NCBI GenBank assembly: GCA_017307355.1
Contig: JAFKFG010000011.1
Coordinates: 1-64,000 of the forward strand
Length of the DNA: 64,000 nucleotides
From: Alphaproteobacteria bacterium
Lineage (GTDB): Bacteria > Pseudomonadota > Alphaproteobacteria > Micropepsales > Micropepsaceae
Direction: 5' to 3'
The notes beneath the pieces were generated by a model. The model saw nothing but the letters and a program-made list of their open reading frames with translations. It searched no databases and was not told the DNA's origin. Below, piece by piece: positions 9,081 to 17,401 of this stretch (the first letter of the stretch is position 1; the number at the start of each line of letters is the position of its first letter). Both the position numbers and the translations under genes were made by a program.

Positions 9081-10480
9081 GATTTGGCACCCAATGCTTG
9101 GCGTGCATAGTCCAGAAGCACTGCCACAGCGCAAGATGCAAGGCGGGTCCGCTCGGAATCGGCGCGACTTGTCAGGATGATCGGCACTTTGGCGCCCAAG
9201 ACGATGCCGGCGGCATCGGCGCCCGCTAAAAAGCTCAGCTGTTTGGCGAGCATATTGCCAGCTTCCAGGTCGGGAACGAGCAGAATATCGGCCTGGCCGG
9301 CTACGGCCGACACAATACCTTTCTCGAAAGCAGCCGATGGACTTACGGCATTGTCGAAAGCGAGGGGGCCGTCGACCAGACCGCCCTGGATCTGGCCGCG
9401 TTCAGCCATCTTGCTGAGTATTGCGGCATCCATGGTCGAAGGGATTTTTGCGTTGATGGTTTCCACGGCCGACAGCACGGCAACGCGTGGCTCGGCGATG
9501 CCCATGACATGTGCCAAATCGATGGCATTCTGGATGATATCGCGCTTTTCCTCCAGCGTCGGGGCGATGTTCACCGCGGCATCTGTGACCAGCAGCGGCC
9601 GGGGATAGCCAGGGACATCAAATAGATACACATGGCTTATGCGGCGGCCGGAACGAAGGCCGGACTCCGGGGCGAGTACGGCATGGAGCAGTTCATCAGT
9701 GTGGAGAGACCCTTTCATCAGAAGTCTGGCCTCTCCCTGTCTGACGAGGGCCACAGCGGCTTCTGCGGAGGCTTCGCTATGGGGCGCATCCACCAGCCGG
9801 TAGCGCGCTATATCGACCTCTGCGGCCTTCGCGGCGGCTCTAATGCGGCCCAGGGGGCCGACCAGAATGGGAATTATGAGTCCGGCCTCTGCCGCGTCCA
9901 CGGCGGCGGCGAGGGCGCTGGCGTCGCAGGGGTGGGCAACAGCGGTCGGCAGCGGCGGTACGCCTGCTGCACGTGCGAGCAGGTTGCGAAATCGGTCATG
10001 CCGGTTCAGGCGGATATCCGGCAGTTCGGATCGGGCGGCACTCACCTTTTCGCGCAGGGCTCGGACGCGGGCAGTACCCTGGACAACTATCTCGCCCTTC
10101 TGGTTCGCGCATCGACAGTCCAGGATGACATCCGCTTTTTCCGGGCGCTTCTCCCGCACAGTTACGGTCGCGGTGATCATATCCCCAAGTCCAACCGGCC
10201 TCAGAAACTCGAGCGTCTGATCCAGATAAATCGTGCCGGGACCCGGAAGCTTCGTTCCCAGAACCGCCGCGATAAGGCCGCCGCTGAGAAGACCGTGCGC
10301 TGCCACCTGATGCAAGATGTCGGCCTCGGCGAAGGCCGGATTCATGATGGCCGGATTGACGTCGCCGGTGATCAAGGCAAACAGATCGAGATCCTGCTGC
10401 TCGAAGCGCCGCGAAAGGCTCGCTTCTTCCCCCAACGCGATTTCATCAAAGGTGCGATTGACCAGAAGCTTTTCTGACAT
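9077..10480 (-). CDS. MaoC-like domain fused to phosphate acetyl/butyryl transferase
   Basis: The 467-residue protein has two parts. Residues 1 to about 140 form a MaoC hot-dog domain (ALITGDVNPAIMN, AAHGLLSGGLIAAVLGTKLPG), seen in R-hydratases. Residues from about 160 on form a PTA_PTB domain (LTSRADS, SAVETINAKIPSTMDA, ADILLVPDLEAGNMLAKQL) that exchanges phosphate and CoA on short acyl groups. Such fusions are annotated as bifunctional enoyl-CoA hydratase/phosphate acetyltransferase. Beside phosphoketolase and acetate kinase its likely role is interconversion of acetyl phosphate and acetyl-CoA. The hydratase half may serve polyhydroxybutyrate or acyl-CoA metabolism. Start ATG 10480 lies 29 bases after the xfp stop. 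Confidence 0.92.
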   Translation of the reverse strand: MSEKLLVNRTFDEIALGEEASLSRRFEQQDLDLFALITGDVNPAIMNPAFAEADILHQVAAHGLLSGGLIAAVLGTKLPGPGTIYLDQTLEFLRPVGLGDMITATVTVREKRPEKADVILDCRCANQKGEIVVQGTARVRALREKVSAARSELPDIRLNRHDRFRNLLARAAGVPPLPTAVAHPCDASALAAAVDAAEAGLIIPILVGPLGRIRAAAKAAEVDIARYRLVDAPHSEASAEAAVALVRQGEARLLMKGSLHTDELLHAVLAPESGLRSGRRISHVYLFDVPGYPRPLLVTDAAVNIAPTLEEKRDIIQNAIDLAHVMGIAEPRVAVLSAVETINAKIPSTMDAAILSKMAERGQIQGGLVDGPLAFDNAVSPSAAFEKGIVSAVAGQADILLVPDLEAGNMLAKQLSFLAGADAAGIVLGAKVPIILTSRADSERTRLASCAVAVLLDYARQALGAKS

Positions 10481-10509
10481 TTATGGAAAGTTTCCCAATC
10501 GATGTTGGC

Positions 10510-12867
10510 TTACCCAGGCCATTGCCAATCGCGGATTTCCGGCATGTCTGTGCCATGTGCCCGGATATAGCTCTCATGCTCGATCAAATGATCGCGCAAA
10601 CGCTGCTTCAGATAAAGTGCATCCTTCAGATGCGGGACCCTGTCCAACACGTCAGCGGCCAGGTGAAAGCGATCCAGCCTGTTACGCACGGCCATGTCGA
10701 AGGGCGTTGTGGTTGTGCCTTCCTCTTCAAATCCATGGACATGGAAATTATCATGATTGGTACGCTTATATGTCAGCCGATGGATCAGGGCGGGATAGCC
10801 GTGATAGGCGAATATGACCGGCCGATCGCTGGTGAACAAAGCGTCAAAGTCACCGTCTTCAAGCCCATGCGGATGCTGTGACTTCGCCTGCAACGTCATG
10901 AGATCGACAATATTGACAACGCGGATCTTCAGCTCGGGCAAATGCCGTCTGAGAAGATCGACCGCCGCGAGAGTCTCCAGCGTCGGCACGTCACCGGCGC
11001 AGGCCATCACCACGTCCGGGTTTTGCCCCTGATCATTGCTGGCCCATTCCCAGGCACCAATTCCCCGGCTGCAATGCTTGATTGCTGCATCCATATCGAG
11101 CCACTGCGCCTCCGGCTGCTTGCCCGCGACAATGACGTTGATCCGATCCCAGCTTCTGAGGCAGTGGTCCGTTACATACAGAAGCGTGTTGGCGTCGGGG
11201 GGGAAATAGACGCGGACGGTATCGGCCTTCTTGTTCACGACATGATCGATGAAGCCTGGATCTTGGTGGCTGAAGCCATTGTGATCCTGCCGCCAGACGT
11301 GGGAGGTCAGAAGATAATTCAGCGATGCGATAGGTTGGCGCCAAGGTGTTTCGCGCGACGCCTTGAGCCATTTGGCATGCTGATTGACCATGGAATCCAC
11401 AATGTGGATGAAGGCCTCATAGCAGGAAAACAGCCCATGCCGGCCGGTAAGAAGATATCCTTCAAGCCATCCCTGGCAGCTATGCTCGCTGAGAATTTCC
11501 ATCACCCGGCCCTGCGGTGCCAGGTGCTCGTCAAAGGAATAAATCGGCCCTTCCCATGTGCGCCCCGTGACGTCGAATACCGCCTGCAGCCGGTTGTAGG
11601 CGGTCTCGTCGGGTCCGAAAAGACGAAAATTGCGAGTGCCTTCATTGGCCCGCATCACATCGCGCAGATAGCTGCCCAGAATGGCGGTCGATTCGACACT
11701 TACCTTGCCGGGAGCGGATACCGAGACCGCGTGCAGCTTGAAATCGGGTAACCGCAGAGGGCGCATCAGGTCGCCGCCGTTGGCGTGGGGATTTGCGCTC
11801 ATCCGCCGCGACCCCGTTGGAGCCAGTGACGCAATTTCGGACTTCAGCCGACCTCCGGAATCGAACAATTCCTCGGGCCGGTAACTGCGCATCCAGCTTT
11901 CAAGCAGCGGGATATGTTCATCCTTCTCGAGCGTGAAGGGGACCTGGTGGGAGCGCCAGAAGCCTTCCGTCTTCAGCCCGTCGACTGTCTTGGGGCCGGT
12001 CCAACCTTTGGGCGTGCGCAACACGAGCATGGGCCAGACCGGGCGATCGCATGGCCCACCCGCTCGCGCGTGGCGCTGGATTTCCGCAATTTCATCGAAG
12101 GCCTTATCCAAGGCCGCGGCCATCACCTGGTGCAGGATGGCGGGATCCTCGCCTTCGACGAAGATGGGCTTGTAGCCATATCCGATCAGAAGCGATTCCA
12201 GCTCGTCATGCGGCAGGCGGGCCAAAACAGTCGGGTTGGCGATCTTATAGCCATTGAGGTGTAGAATCGGCAGGACGGCACCGTCGCCGCGGGGATCCAG
12301 AAACTTATTCCCATGCCAGGAGGTGGCCAGAGGGCCGGTCTCGGCTTCGCCGTCACCAATAACGCAGGCGACAATCAGGTTGGGATTGTCGAATGCCGCG
12401 CCAAAGGCATGTGACAGAGAGTAACCAAGCTCTCCTCCTTCATGGATAGAGCCGGGCGTTTCGGGTGCGGCGTGGCTGGGAATGCCTCCCGGAAAGGAAA
12501 ATTGCCGAAATAAGCGGCATAAGCCTGCCTCATCCTGGGAAACGTCCGGATAGCGCTCGCTATAAGTGCCTTCGAGATAGGTGTTGGCGACAATGCCGGG
12601 CGCACCATGTCCCGGACCCGTCACGAACAAGAGATCCGCGTCGCGCTCGGCGATGATGCGGTTGAGGTGGGCGTAGACGAAGTTGAGCCCCGGCACCGTT
12701 CCCCAATGGCCGAGAAGTCTTTGCTTGGTGTGTTCCCGCTTCAGCGGTTTGCGCAGCAGTGGATTGTCAAGCAGATAGACCTGCCCGACAGACAGATAGT
12801 TCGCGGCGCGCCACCACGCGTCAATGTACGCAAGCTGCTGGGCCGAGAGGGGTGGTGCGATGACCAT
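10510..12867 (-). CDS. xfp: Phosphoketolase (xylulose 5-phosphate/fructose 6-phosphate)
   Basis: This thiamine-diphosphate enzyme cleaves xylulose 5-phosphate or fructose 6-phosphate with phosphate to give acetyl phosphate and an aldose phosphate. The protein is 785 residues, the usual family length. Visible family blocks are [16 protein letters not shown] text near the start ([20 protein letters not shown]), GPGHGAPG, the [14 protein letters not shown] block, the ThDP motif GDGEAETGP, and HLNGYKI. The start at ATG 12867 matches where the family begins; the frame stays open upstream into the regulator gene. Acetyl phosphate then passes to the two enzymes encoded downstream, giving a short ATP-yielding route without oxygen. 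Confidence 0.96.
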   Translation of the reverse strand: MVIAPPLSAQQLAYIDAWWRAANYLSVGQVYLLDNPLLRKPLKREHTKQRLLGHWGTVPGLNFVYAHLNRIIAERDADLLFVTGPGHGAPGIVANTYLEGTYSERYPDVSQDEAGLCRLFRQFSFPGGIPSHAAPETPGSIHEGGELGYSLSHAFGAAFDNPNLIVACVIGDGEAETGPLATSWHGNKFLDPRGDGAVLPILHLNGYKIANPTVLARLPHDELESLLIGYGYKPIFVEGEDPAILHQVMAAALDKAFDEIAEIQRHARAGGPCDRPVWPMLVLRTPKGWTGPKTVDGLKTEGFWRSHQVPFTLEKDEHIPLLESWMRSYRPEELFDSGGRLKSEIASLAPTGSRRMSANPHANGGDLMRPLRLPDFKLHAVSVSAPGKVSVESTAILGSYLRDVMRANEGTRNFRLFGPDETAYNRLQAVFDVTGRTWEGPIYSFDEHLAPQGRVMEILSEHSCQGWLEGYLLTGRHGLFSCYEAFIHIVDSMVNQHAKWLKASRETPWRQPIASLNYLLTSHVWRQDHNGFSHQDPGFIDHVVNKKADTVRVYFPPDANTLLYVTDHCLRSWDRINVIVAGKQPEAQWLDMDAAIKHCSRGIGAWEWASNDQGQNPDVVMACAGDVPTLETLAAVDLLRRHLPELKIRVVNIVDLMTLQAKSQHPHGLEDGDFDALFTSDRPVIFAYHGYPALIHRLTYKRTNHDNFHVHGFEEEGTTTTPFDMAVRNRLDRFHLAADVLDRVPHLKDALYLKQRLRDHLIEHESYIRAHGTDMPEIRDWQWPG

Positions 12868-12946
12868 GCGATATCCGCTGTCAATTCCTGACCGGCGACA
12901 ACCAGCCACCCCCACCATAAGTATAAGCGGCGACAGGAGCGAATCG

Positions 12947-13633
12947 TCAGGCCGCCAAATCCTCCAATGCATCCAGATTTCTCAATCGAATCTGGCGGAT
13001 GCTCGGCAATTCAATGACTTGATCGCGTTCCAGTTGAGACAAGGTGCGGGAAACCGTCTCGATCGTGAGCCCCAAATAGTCGGCGATGTCCTGGCGTGTC
13101 ATCGCGAGGTTGATGACCCGCTGGTTTGTCCCACTTTCCGACCAATCAAGAAGGAAGCCTGCCACCTTCTCCATGGCGCCGCGCCGGCCCAGGAGCAGGG
13201 AATGATGCTGCGCCTTTGCCATCCCACGCATGGCAACGGTCAGAAGTTCCCGGGAGAGGAGCTGGTCGCTGCCGGCCAACGCCTCCATTTTCTGCCTGCG
13301 ATACGCAATCAAGGTGCAATCGGTAACCGCCTCAGCGGATAGAAGGTATTGTGTGCTCGGCTCGAGGCCAAAGATATCGCCTGCTGTATGAAAAGCGTCG
13401 ATCTGGCGGCGGCCATCCGCCAGGAACTTGCAGGTGCGGACTACACCGGAAACCACTTTGTAGAAATACTCCGCGCCATTGCCCTCGGCGAAAATTTCGC
13501 AGTCCTGCGCGATATTCTGGACTGCGCCAACCACTCGTTGCGCGCTGGTTTCCTGTTTCAGGAAGAGGCCCGCGAACAGTGCTTGTTCTGCCCGGGCCGG
13601 AGTCTTTGCGGTCTGCAATGCCATGAGCGCCAC
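12947..13633 (-). CDS. FixK-like Crp/Fnr family transcription regulator
   Basis: The 228-residue protein has a cyclic-nucleotide-type beta-roll (about residues 40-120) and a C-terminal helix-turn-helix with [20 protein letters not shown]. The recognition helix ETVSR is that of the FNR/FixK group, which reads TTGA-N6-TCAA boxes. The N-terminus lacks the cysteine cluster that holds the oxygen-sensing iron-sulfur centre of FNR, so this is closer to FixK, whose activity depends on its own expression. Boxes of this type lie throughout the following 15 kb. It precedes xfp by 79 bases and may be cotranscribed with it. A start three codons later (ATG 13624) is possible. Confidence 0.9.
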   Translation of the reverse strand: MALMALQTAKTPARAEQALFAGLFLKQETSAQRVVGAVQNIAQDCEIFAEGNGAEYFYKVVSGVVRTCKFLADGRRQIDAFHTAGDIFGLEPSTQYLLSAEAVTDCTLIAYRRQKMEALAGSDQLLSRELLTVAMRGMAKAQHHSLLLGRRGAMEKVAGFLLDWSESGTNQRVINLAMTRQDIADYLGLTIETVSRTLSQLERDQVIELPSIRQIRLRNLDALEDLAA

Positions 13634-13714
13634 TCCCGATTAAGTCGGCAATAGCTGTATGGCCAATTACGGCCTTGCTCCATCCGGAGAGGCACTAAGA
13701 CGGCTCCTAAGGGA

Positions 13715-13726
13715 TTCTACGTAGAA
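13715..13726. promoter_or_regulatory. Perfect 12-base palindrome upstream of the FixK-like gene
   Basis: TTCTACGTAGAA is a perfect inverted repeat centred about 87 bases upstream of the regulator's start codon. Its TACGTA core resembles the core of FixJ response-regulator sites that drive fixK in rhizobia, but the match is recalled, not computed. No FixK box is seen in this interval, so control of the regulator by a different factor is plausible. Confidence 0.35.
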
Positions 13727-13776
13727 CCCGCGCCAAACCTTCCGGCCGACGAGGAAAATCAGGAGAATAGCCGCCG

Positions 13777-14136
13777 CTATGCCAGGTCGTTCATTGATTC
13801 AATGCCGGGAAACTCCAGCCCATAAGCGGCATCGACTTCACTGGCGAATTCTGCATCGAAGCCGGCAACGTCGGAAGTTCTGAAGCGCGGCGCTTCCATT
13901 AATTTCAAATGGTCGATATCCGCGAAATGTCTGCCGGTGTTGTCACTGACGTTTATTATGGCCCAAGGCACGGGTATTTGGAATGTTCGGCCGTCTCCGC
14001 AGTTGAATGCGAGAATGCCATAGCATCGTTCGCCGGAGACCGTGACGATGTTCTGAGTCAATCTTCCCAGTTCCGTGTCGTGGCGGTCATAAAGCGGGAT
14101 GCCGTCCATAGGCTGGATCACATAGGGGCACGTCAT
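13777..14136 (-). CDS. PRC-barrel-like protein
   Basis: This 119-residue protein has an N-terminal half that reads like a PRC-barrel: IPLYDRHDTELGRLTQNIV, then GERCYGILAFNCGDG, then FQIPVPWAIINV, where the IPVPW tract is the typical barrel closure. The C-terminal third is acidic and has no recognised domain. PRC-barrel proteins bind RNA or act as small interaction modules; the role here is unknown. It is the last gene of the minus-strand group with the two quinone reductases, 68 bases after the lipoyl-like gene. Confidence 0.6.
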   Translation of the reverse strand: MTCPYVIQPMDGIPLYDRHDTELGRLTQNIVTVSGERCYGILAFNCGDGRTFQIPVPWAIINVSDNTGRHFADIDHLKLMEAPRFRTSDVAGFDAEFASEVDAAYGLEFPGIESMNDLA

Positions 14137-14204
14137 TCGATGATCTCCTCGCGGCTGGGCTCGGCCGACTGTTCAAGCTGGGGAGGCGAGCCCAAGCGGG
14201 GCTT

Positions 14205-14441
14205 TTATGCGATGTGGCCGATCACAGCGCCGGGTTCGACAGGGCTGTTTTTGTGAGAAGCGATTTTCAATTTTCCCGCTACGGGCGCCTTGAGTTCGAT
14301 CAACTCACCTTCGATTCGCAAGTGTACGACCGGCTGGTCGGCACTGACCGCCGCACCGTCCGTGACAAGCCATTCCTCCAACAGGCCTTCGGGGTAGATT
14401 CGGTTGACCCAGAAATCCGGCGTGACCACGAGTTGTACCAT
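14205..14441 (-). CDS. Single lipoyl/biotinyl-like domain lacking the attachment lysine
   Basis: The 78-residue protein is one beta-hammerhead domain. The centre reads IEGELIELKAPVAGKLK, which aligns with the lipoyl hairpin ExDKAxVEVxAPxxG, but a glycine stands where the modified lysine should be. The rest (PEGLLEEWLVTDGAAVSADQPV at the front, GAVIGHIA at the end) fits the fold. It therefore probably cannot carry lipoate or biotin and may be a structural or binding module. The start at ATG 14441 has GGAG about ten bases upstream. It lies downstream of two flavodoxin-fold reductase genes and may share their transcript. Confidence 0.75.
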   Translation of the reverse strand: MVQLVVTPDFWVNRIYPEGLLEEWLVTDGAAVSADQPVVHLRIEGELIELKAPVAGKLKIASHKNSPVEPGAVIGHIA

Positions 14442-14508
14442 GAGTATCTCCTGACTTTTCTGATCCGATTGGTTGTAGTTATTCACCCGCGCAGTGAATC
14501 CTATAGAG

Positions 14509-15090
14509 CTATTGCGCCTTTCTCCCCATGTGTTTGAGGGTGTTGAGCCAGCGACGGCAGCGATCCGCGGAAAATCCCACATCGCCGATATAGGTGGTGC
14601 GGACGGATTTGATTCCTGCGATGCGTAAAATGCCGCGTTCGAACGCTTTCGTGCCGTGCGCATGGAAAAAGAGGCGATAGATGAACGATGGCATTCCCAT
14701 AGTGACCACCATCCGGGCAGTCCGGCCCGCAAGCCGGCCTTTTGGAAAAAGGCCTTTGCCGCTCCCCAACAGGAACTCGCCACACCCCAGGATTTCCATG
14801 AAAGCCTTTAGGAGAGCGGGCGGACCTCCGAGCCAGAGCGGGAAAATGAACACCAAATGATCGGCCCACAGGAAGTGACCCTGAGCCGCCAAGATGTCGG
14901 GATGCGAGGGCGACCGGGTGAACTCCTGCGGATCCCGCAAGACCGGAAAGGACAGTGAAGCGATGTCGAGCTGCCTGATTTCATGCCCCGCGGTACTCGC
15001 TCCTTCGGCATAGGCACCGGCAAGCGCATTGCATAAGCGAGCGGGGTTCGAGTCCGGATGGCCATCGATCAGGAGAATTCGCCTTTTCAT
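14509..15090 (-). CDS. NAD(P)H-dependent oxidoreductase, flavodoxin_2 fold
   Basis: This 193-residue FAD- or FMN-binding quinone reductase belongs to the MdaB/NQO family. It starts with RRILLIDGHPDSN, the flavin phosphate loop of the family. FIFPLWLGGPPALLKAFME carries the conserved PLW-PA-LK tract, and the flavin ring loop is MGMPSFIYRLFF. These enzymes transfer two electrons from NAD(P)H to quinones or nitro compounds. The start ATG 15090 overlaps the stop of the preceding small gene (ATGA). It is a paralogue of the gene two places upstream, so the operon carries two related reductases. Confidence 0.85.
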   Translation of the reverse strand: MKRRILLIDGHPDSNPARLCNALAGAYAEGASTAGHEIRQLDIASLSFPVLRDPQEFTRSPSHPDILAAQGHFLWADHLVFIFPLWLGGPPALLKAFMEILGCGEFLLGSGKGLFPKGRLAGRTARMVVTMGMPSFIYRLFFHAHGTKAFERGILRIAGIKSVRTTYIGDVGFSADRCRRWLNTLKHMGRKAQ

Positions 15091-15479
15091 GGACGATGGT
15101 CTGTCGGATTGACGCCAGCCGGTACCACAGAGGTTATCTTGAATGGGCGTTGAATCCCGTCATGCTCCATGATGGAAACATAAAGGCCGGGCCGCATCGT
15201 GTGCTGATCGAGCTTGTAAAACGGCTCGTCATCGCCATGCGTGCGCCGGTCATAGTCAAACCGCCAGGATCGCCCGACGCGGGATAAATGACCGGCCTTT
15301 ATCAGGTTTCCGTTCTGAAAGTGCCGGACCACGCAATTTTCCCGTTCCTTTTTCCACGCGTCAGCATCGATGCGCCCTTCTGCATCGATGGGCGCCACAA
15401 ACTCATATGCATGATTTTCATTGCCATTGGGATATTCGGCCGTTCGTCCGAGTTCCAGTCGAATTTTCATCATTGTCAC
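15087..15479 (-). CDS. Conserved hypothetical protein between two quinone reductases
   Basis: This 130-residue protein has no signal peptide or membrane segment. The composition is polar with several histidines, and the motifs DAWKKERENCVVRHFQNG and GRSWRFDYD stand out. I do not recognise the family. The start GTG 15479 overlaps the upstream stop (GTGA) and has GGGAGG five bases before it; ATG 15473 is also possible. The 3' end overlaps the next start by ATGA. Its tight packing with two flavodoxin-fold reductases suggests a shared stress or redox role. Confidence 0.65.
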   Translation of the reverse strand: MTMMKIRLELGRTAEYPNGNENHAYEFVAPIDAEGRIDADAWKKERENCVVRHFQNGNLIKAGHLSRVGRSWRFDYDRRTHGDDEPFYKLDQHTMRPGLYVSIMEHDGIQRPFKITSVVPAGVNPTDHRP

Positions 15480-16069
15480 TGCTGCCTCCCGAAATGCTTT
15501 TTTACGATCTCACGTACCGAGTCGAGTTTTGCGGCAACCGCATCCGCGCGGATCATCGGGACGATTCCGCCAAAATGGGTGTGATCGAGAAATGCCAGCC
15601 CGCAGAGCTCCGCAAGGTAGCTGTCAAAAAGCTTTCCGACGGCATCGAATGTGCCGGTCCTGCGAACCCAGTCGAGAGGCGCTCCCGAGGAACTGAAGGT
15701 TATGAGAAATCGGCCCTGCAGCAACGGCTCTGACCGGCCGCTTTTTCCATAAGCAAATCCGTAGCCGAAAACCCGGTCGAGATAGCCCTTGAGGATTGCA
15801 GGTGGTGCGTTAAGCCAGAATGGATAAATCAGTACGAAGATATTCACGTCGGCCAGCAATTGCCGCTCCGCTATCACGTCAGGTCGCGGATGGGCGCCGC
15901 TGGCAAAGGGAAGTTCATCCTCCCGAAGGCAAGGATCGAAATTCATCCGATAGAGATCGCGCTTGACGACTTGATGCCCCAGGGCGACCGCAGCTTCCGC
16001 ATAGGCATTTGCCACCGACCCGGTAAAGCTTTCGGCCTTGGGATGGGCGAAGATGACAGCGTGCTTCAC
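15476..16069 (-). CDS. NAD(P)H-dependent oxidoreductase, flavodoxin_2 fold
   Basis: The 197-residue protein has the flavodoxin_2 layout: HAVIFAHPKAESF loop at the start, VLIYPFWLNAPPAILKGYLDRVF in the middle, then an FGYGFAYG tract and an SSSGAP flavin loop. It is a NQO/KefF-like quinone reductase in the cytosol. I choose GTG 16069, because GGAGGAAG lies four bases upstream and the family starts right there; ATG 16093 is the alternative. It is the first gene of a five-gene minus-strand run. A TTGC-N6-TCAA box lies 77 bases upstream, which suggests induction at low oxygen by the FixK-like regulator. Confidence 0.87.
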   Translation of the reverse strand: MKHAVIFAHPKAESFTGSVANAYAEAAVALGHQVVKRDLYRMNFDPCLREDELPFASGAHPRPDVIAERQLLADVNIFVLIYPFWLNAPPAILKGYLDRVFGYGFAYGKSGRSEPLLQGRFLITFSSSGAPLDWVRRTGTFDAVGKLFDSYLAELCGLAFLDHTHFGGIVPMIRADAVAAKLDSVREIVKKHFGRQQ

Positions 16070-16145
16070 CAGTCTTCCTCCAATTTGGACCATTGTGGCG
16101 CACGGGCCGGCGAGTGTCTTTGCGCCGTGTCAAATCGGGCCTTAT

Positions 16146-16159
16146 TTGCGGCAAATCAA
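16146..16159. promoter_or_regulatory. FixK/FNR-like box
   Basis: TTGCGGCAAATCAA fits TTG(A/C)-N6-(T/G)CAA. It lies between the minus-strand quinone reductase gene (start 16069) and the small plus-strand hsp20-like fragment (start 16216). Its centre is about 63 bases before the latter start, so it could serve either promoter. Confidence 0.5.
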
Positions 16160-16215
16160 AGATGAAAAGCATCGATCCGCCAATACCCGACGCGCAATCG
16201 GAATGGGAGCAGGGC

Positions 16216-16374
16216 ATGACCAAACAGCTTGACATCAGTCGCTCTGCAAAAGGATCGCCCGCGACAGGAGAGCTCTGGACGTCTTTTTGCGAAGAATTTG
16301 ACAGCCTATTCGATCGATTTTCGGGAAGGTTTGCGCAACGAAACGGAAAGATATTTCGAGCCGCTCCGTGGTAA
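16216..16374 (+). pseudogene. Possible truncated Hsp20 N-terminal fragment
   Basis: A 52-codon reading frame begins at ATG 16216 after a GGGAG sequence. Its middle, LWTSFCEEFDSLFDRFSGRF, resembles the N-terminal arm of Hsp20 small heat-shock proteins (a pattern like REIDRLFDDFxxGF). The alpha-crystallin domain is absent. The frame ends inside the 3' part of the convergent TPR gene. A FixK-like box stands at a proper distance upstream. I read this as the front of an hsp20 gene cut off by a deletion, though a short functional peptide cannot be excluded. Confidence 0.35.
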
Positions 16375-17235
16375 AACTCGAAGCTCTTTCGGCAAGCTGC
16401 AGTTACCCTTGTCTTCACGGCATCCGGCTTCAAGCACTCCCGCCAGGATATAGATGTCGTCAATCTCCGGGTCATGTTGGCGCGCCGAAAGCAGATCTTT
16501 GCTTGCTGCCGTTGTCCGGTTCAGCCGGAGTTCCGCAAGGCCGCGCCCAAATAGCGCTGTCGCGCTGCCAGGCCGCCATTCCAGCGACGACGAGTAATCC
16601 GATAGGGCGGCGCGATACCTTCCCGCGCGCAGATGGACCAAGGCACGGCTATCGAGTGCGACCGCATCGTGTGGCTTGATTTCCAGCGCCAGATTGCAAT
16701 CCTTGAGCGCGCCGGGCAAGTTTTTCCCTTCGCCCGCCTGCGCCCAGCAGCGCGCACTCAGAATGCGAACATCAAGCGGCGATATCGCCAGGGCGATTGA
16801 AAACCTCGGAATCGCCTCCCCAAAGCGGCCCTGGCCGCTGAGCGATTGAGCGTATCCCGCTTGCGCCAGTGGGTCCTTTGGGTCGAGCTTCACGGCATCG
16901 CGGAAGTCCATCTCGGCCCGCTCGAAGCGATGCTGAAGCAGATAAGTCAAGCCGCGATACTTGTAGCCGACCGGATCGTCGGGCCGCAGATCGATCGCCG
17001 AGCCGCATGATTGTTCCGCGGTTGCTAGCTGAAATCTCACCACGGAAATAACGCAGGTGAAGCTTTGGAGCGTCGCTTCTAACGATCTCTGTTCTTGAAG
17101 ATCGGAGGGTGGCGCGGCCGGCTTGCTGGAATCCGGCTTTGGTATTCCGTCTGCTTTCACCTGCAAGATCGCCCCGGCTGCGATCAATAGAATCACAATG
17201 ATCCAAAACAGGGTTCGCCGCCGGGCCTGTGTCAT
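16306..17235 (-). CDS. Membrane-anchored tetratricopeptide repeat protein
   Basis: The 309-residue protein has one N-terminal transmembrane segment (TLFWIIVILLIAAGAILQV), then a Pro-rich linker. About four to five TPR units span residues 75-260, such as PVGYKYRGLTYLLQHRFERA and AVALDSRALVHLRAGRYRAA. The repeats should face the periplasm and act in protein contacts. The start at ATG 17235 has GGGAG shortly upstream. The extreme C-terminus (SLRKPSRKSIE) is basic and overlaps the plus-strand hsp20-like fragment, so the tail may be an altered end. Two FixK-like boxes lie 48 and 70 bases upstream. Confidence 0.75.
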   Translation of the reverse strand: MTQARRRTLFWIIVILLIAAGAILQVKADGIPKPDSSKPAAPPSDLQEQRSLEATLQSFTCVISVVRFQLATAEQSCGSAIDLRPDDPVGYKYRGLTYLLQHRFERAEMDFRDAVKLDPKDPLAQAGYAQSLSGQGRFGEAIPRFSIALAISPLDVRILSARCWAQAGEGKNLPGALKDCNLALEIKPHDAVALDSRALVHLRAGRYRAALSDYSSSLEWRPGSATALFGRGLAELRLNRTTAASKDLLSARQHDPEIDDIYILAGVLEAGCREDKGNCSLPKELRVLPRSGSKYLSVSLRKPSRKSIE

Positions 17236-17282
17236 TTCCGTTCTCCCTGCGCATATATTTGTCCTGGGAACGCCCGGCCGCA

Positions 17283-17296
17283 TTGAGAATGATCAA
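17283..17296. promoter_or_regulatory. FixK/FNR-like box, proximal of a pair
   Basis: TTGAGAATGATCAA carries TTGA and TCAA half-sites six bases apart. It ends 48 bases upstream of the TPR gene start codon. A second box follows at 17305, so the two centres are 22 bases apart, about two helix turns. Confidence 0.55.
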
Positions 17297-17304
17297 GGAT
17301 GCAT

Positions 17305-17318
17305 TTGATCCATATCAG
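17305..17318. promoter_or_regulatory. FixK/FNR-like box, distal of a pair
   Basis: TTGATCCATATCAG differs from TTGAT-N4-ATCAA only in its last base. It forms a tandem arrangement with the box at 17283 in front of the minus-strand TPR gene. Confidence 0.45.
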
Positions 17319-17401
17319 GGCCGTCTATGGATCTGCTCGCGGCGGGGCCTGGCTTCATGTGGAGCAGGCCGAGCTGGCAGACGACCATCTGTCGGTTTCT
17401 G

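Noticed and set aside
17305..17390. Small plus-strand frames between the TPR and mlaD genes
   Set aside because: No ribosome site or motif; the interval holds regulator boxes.
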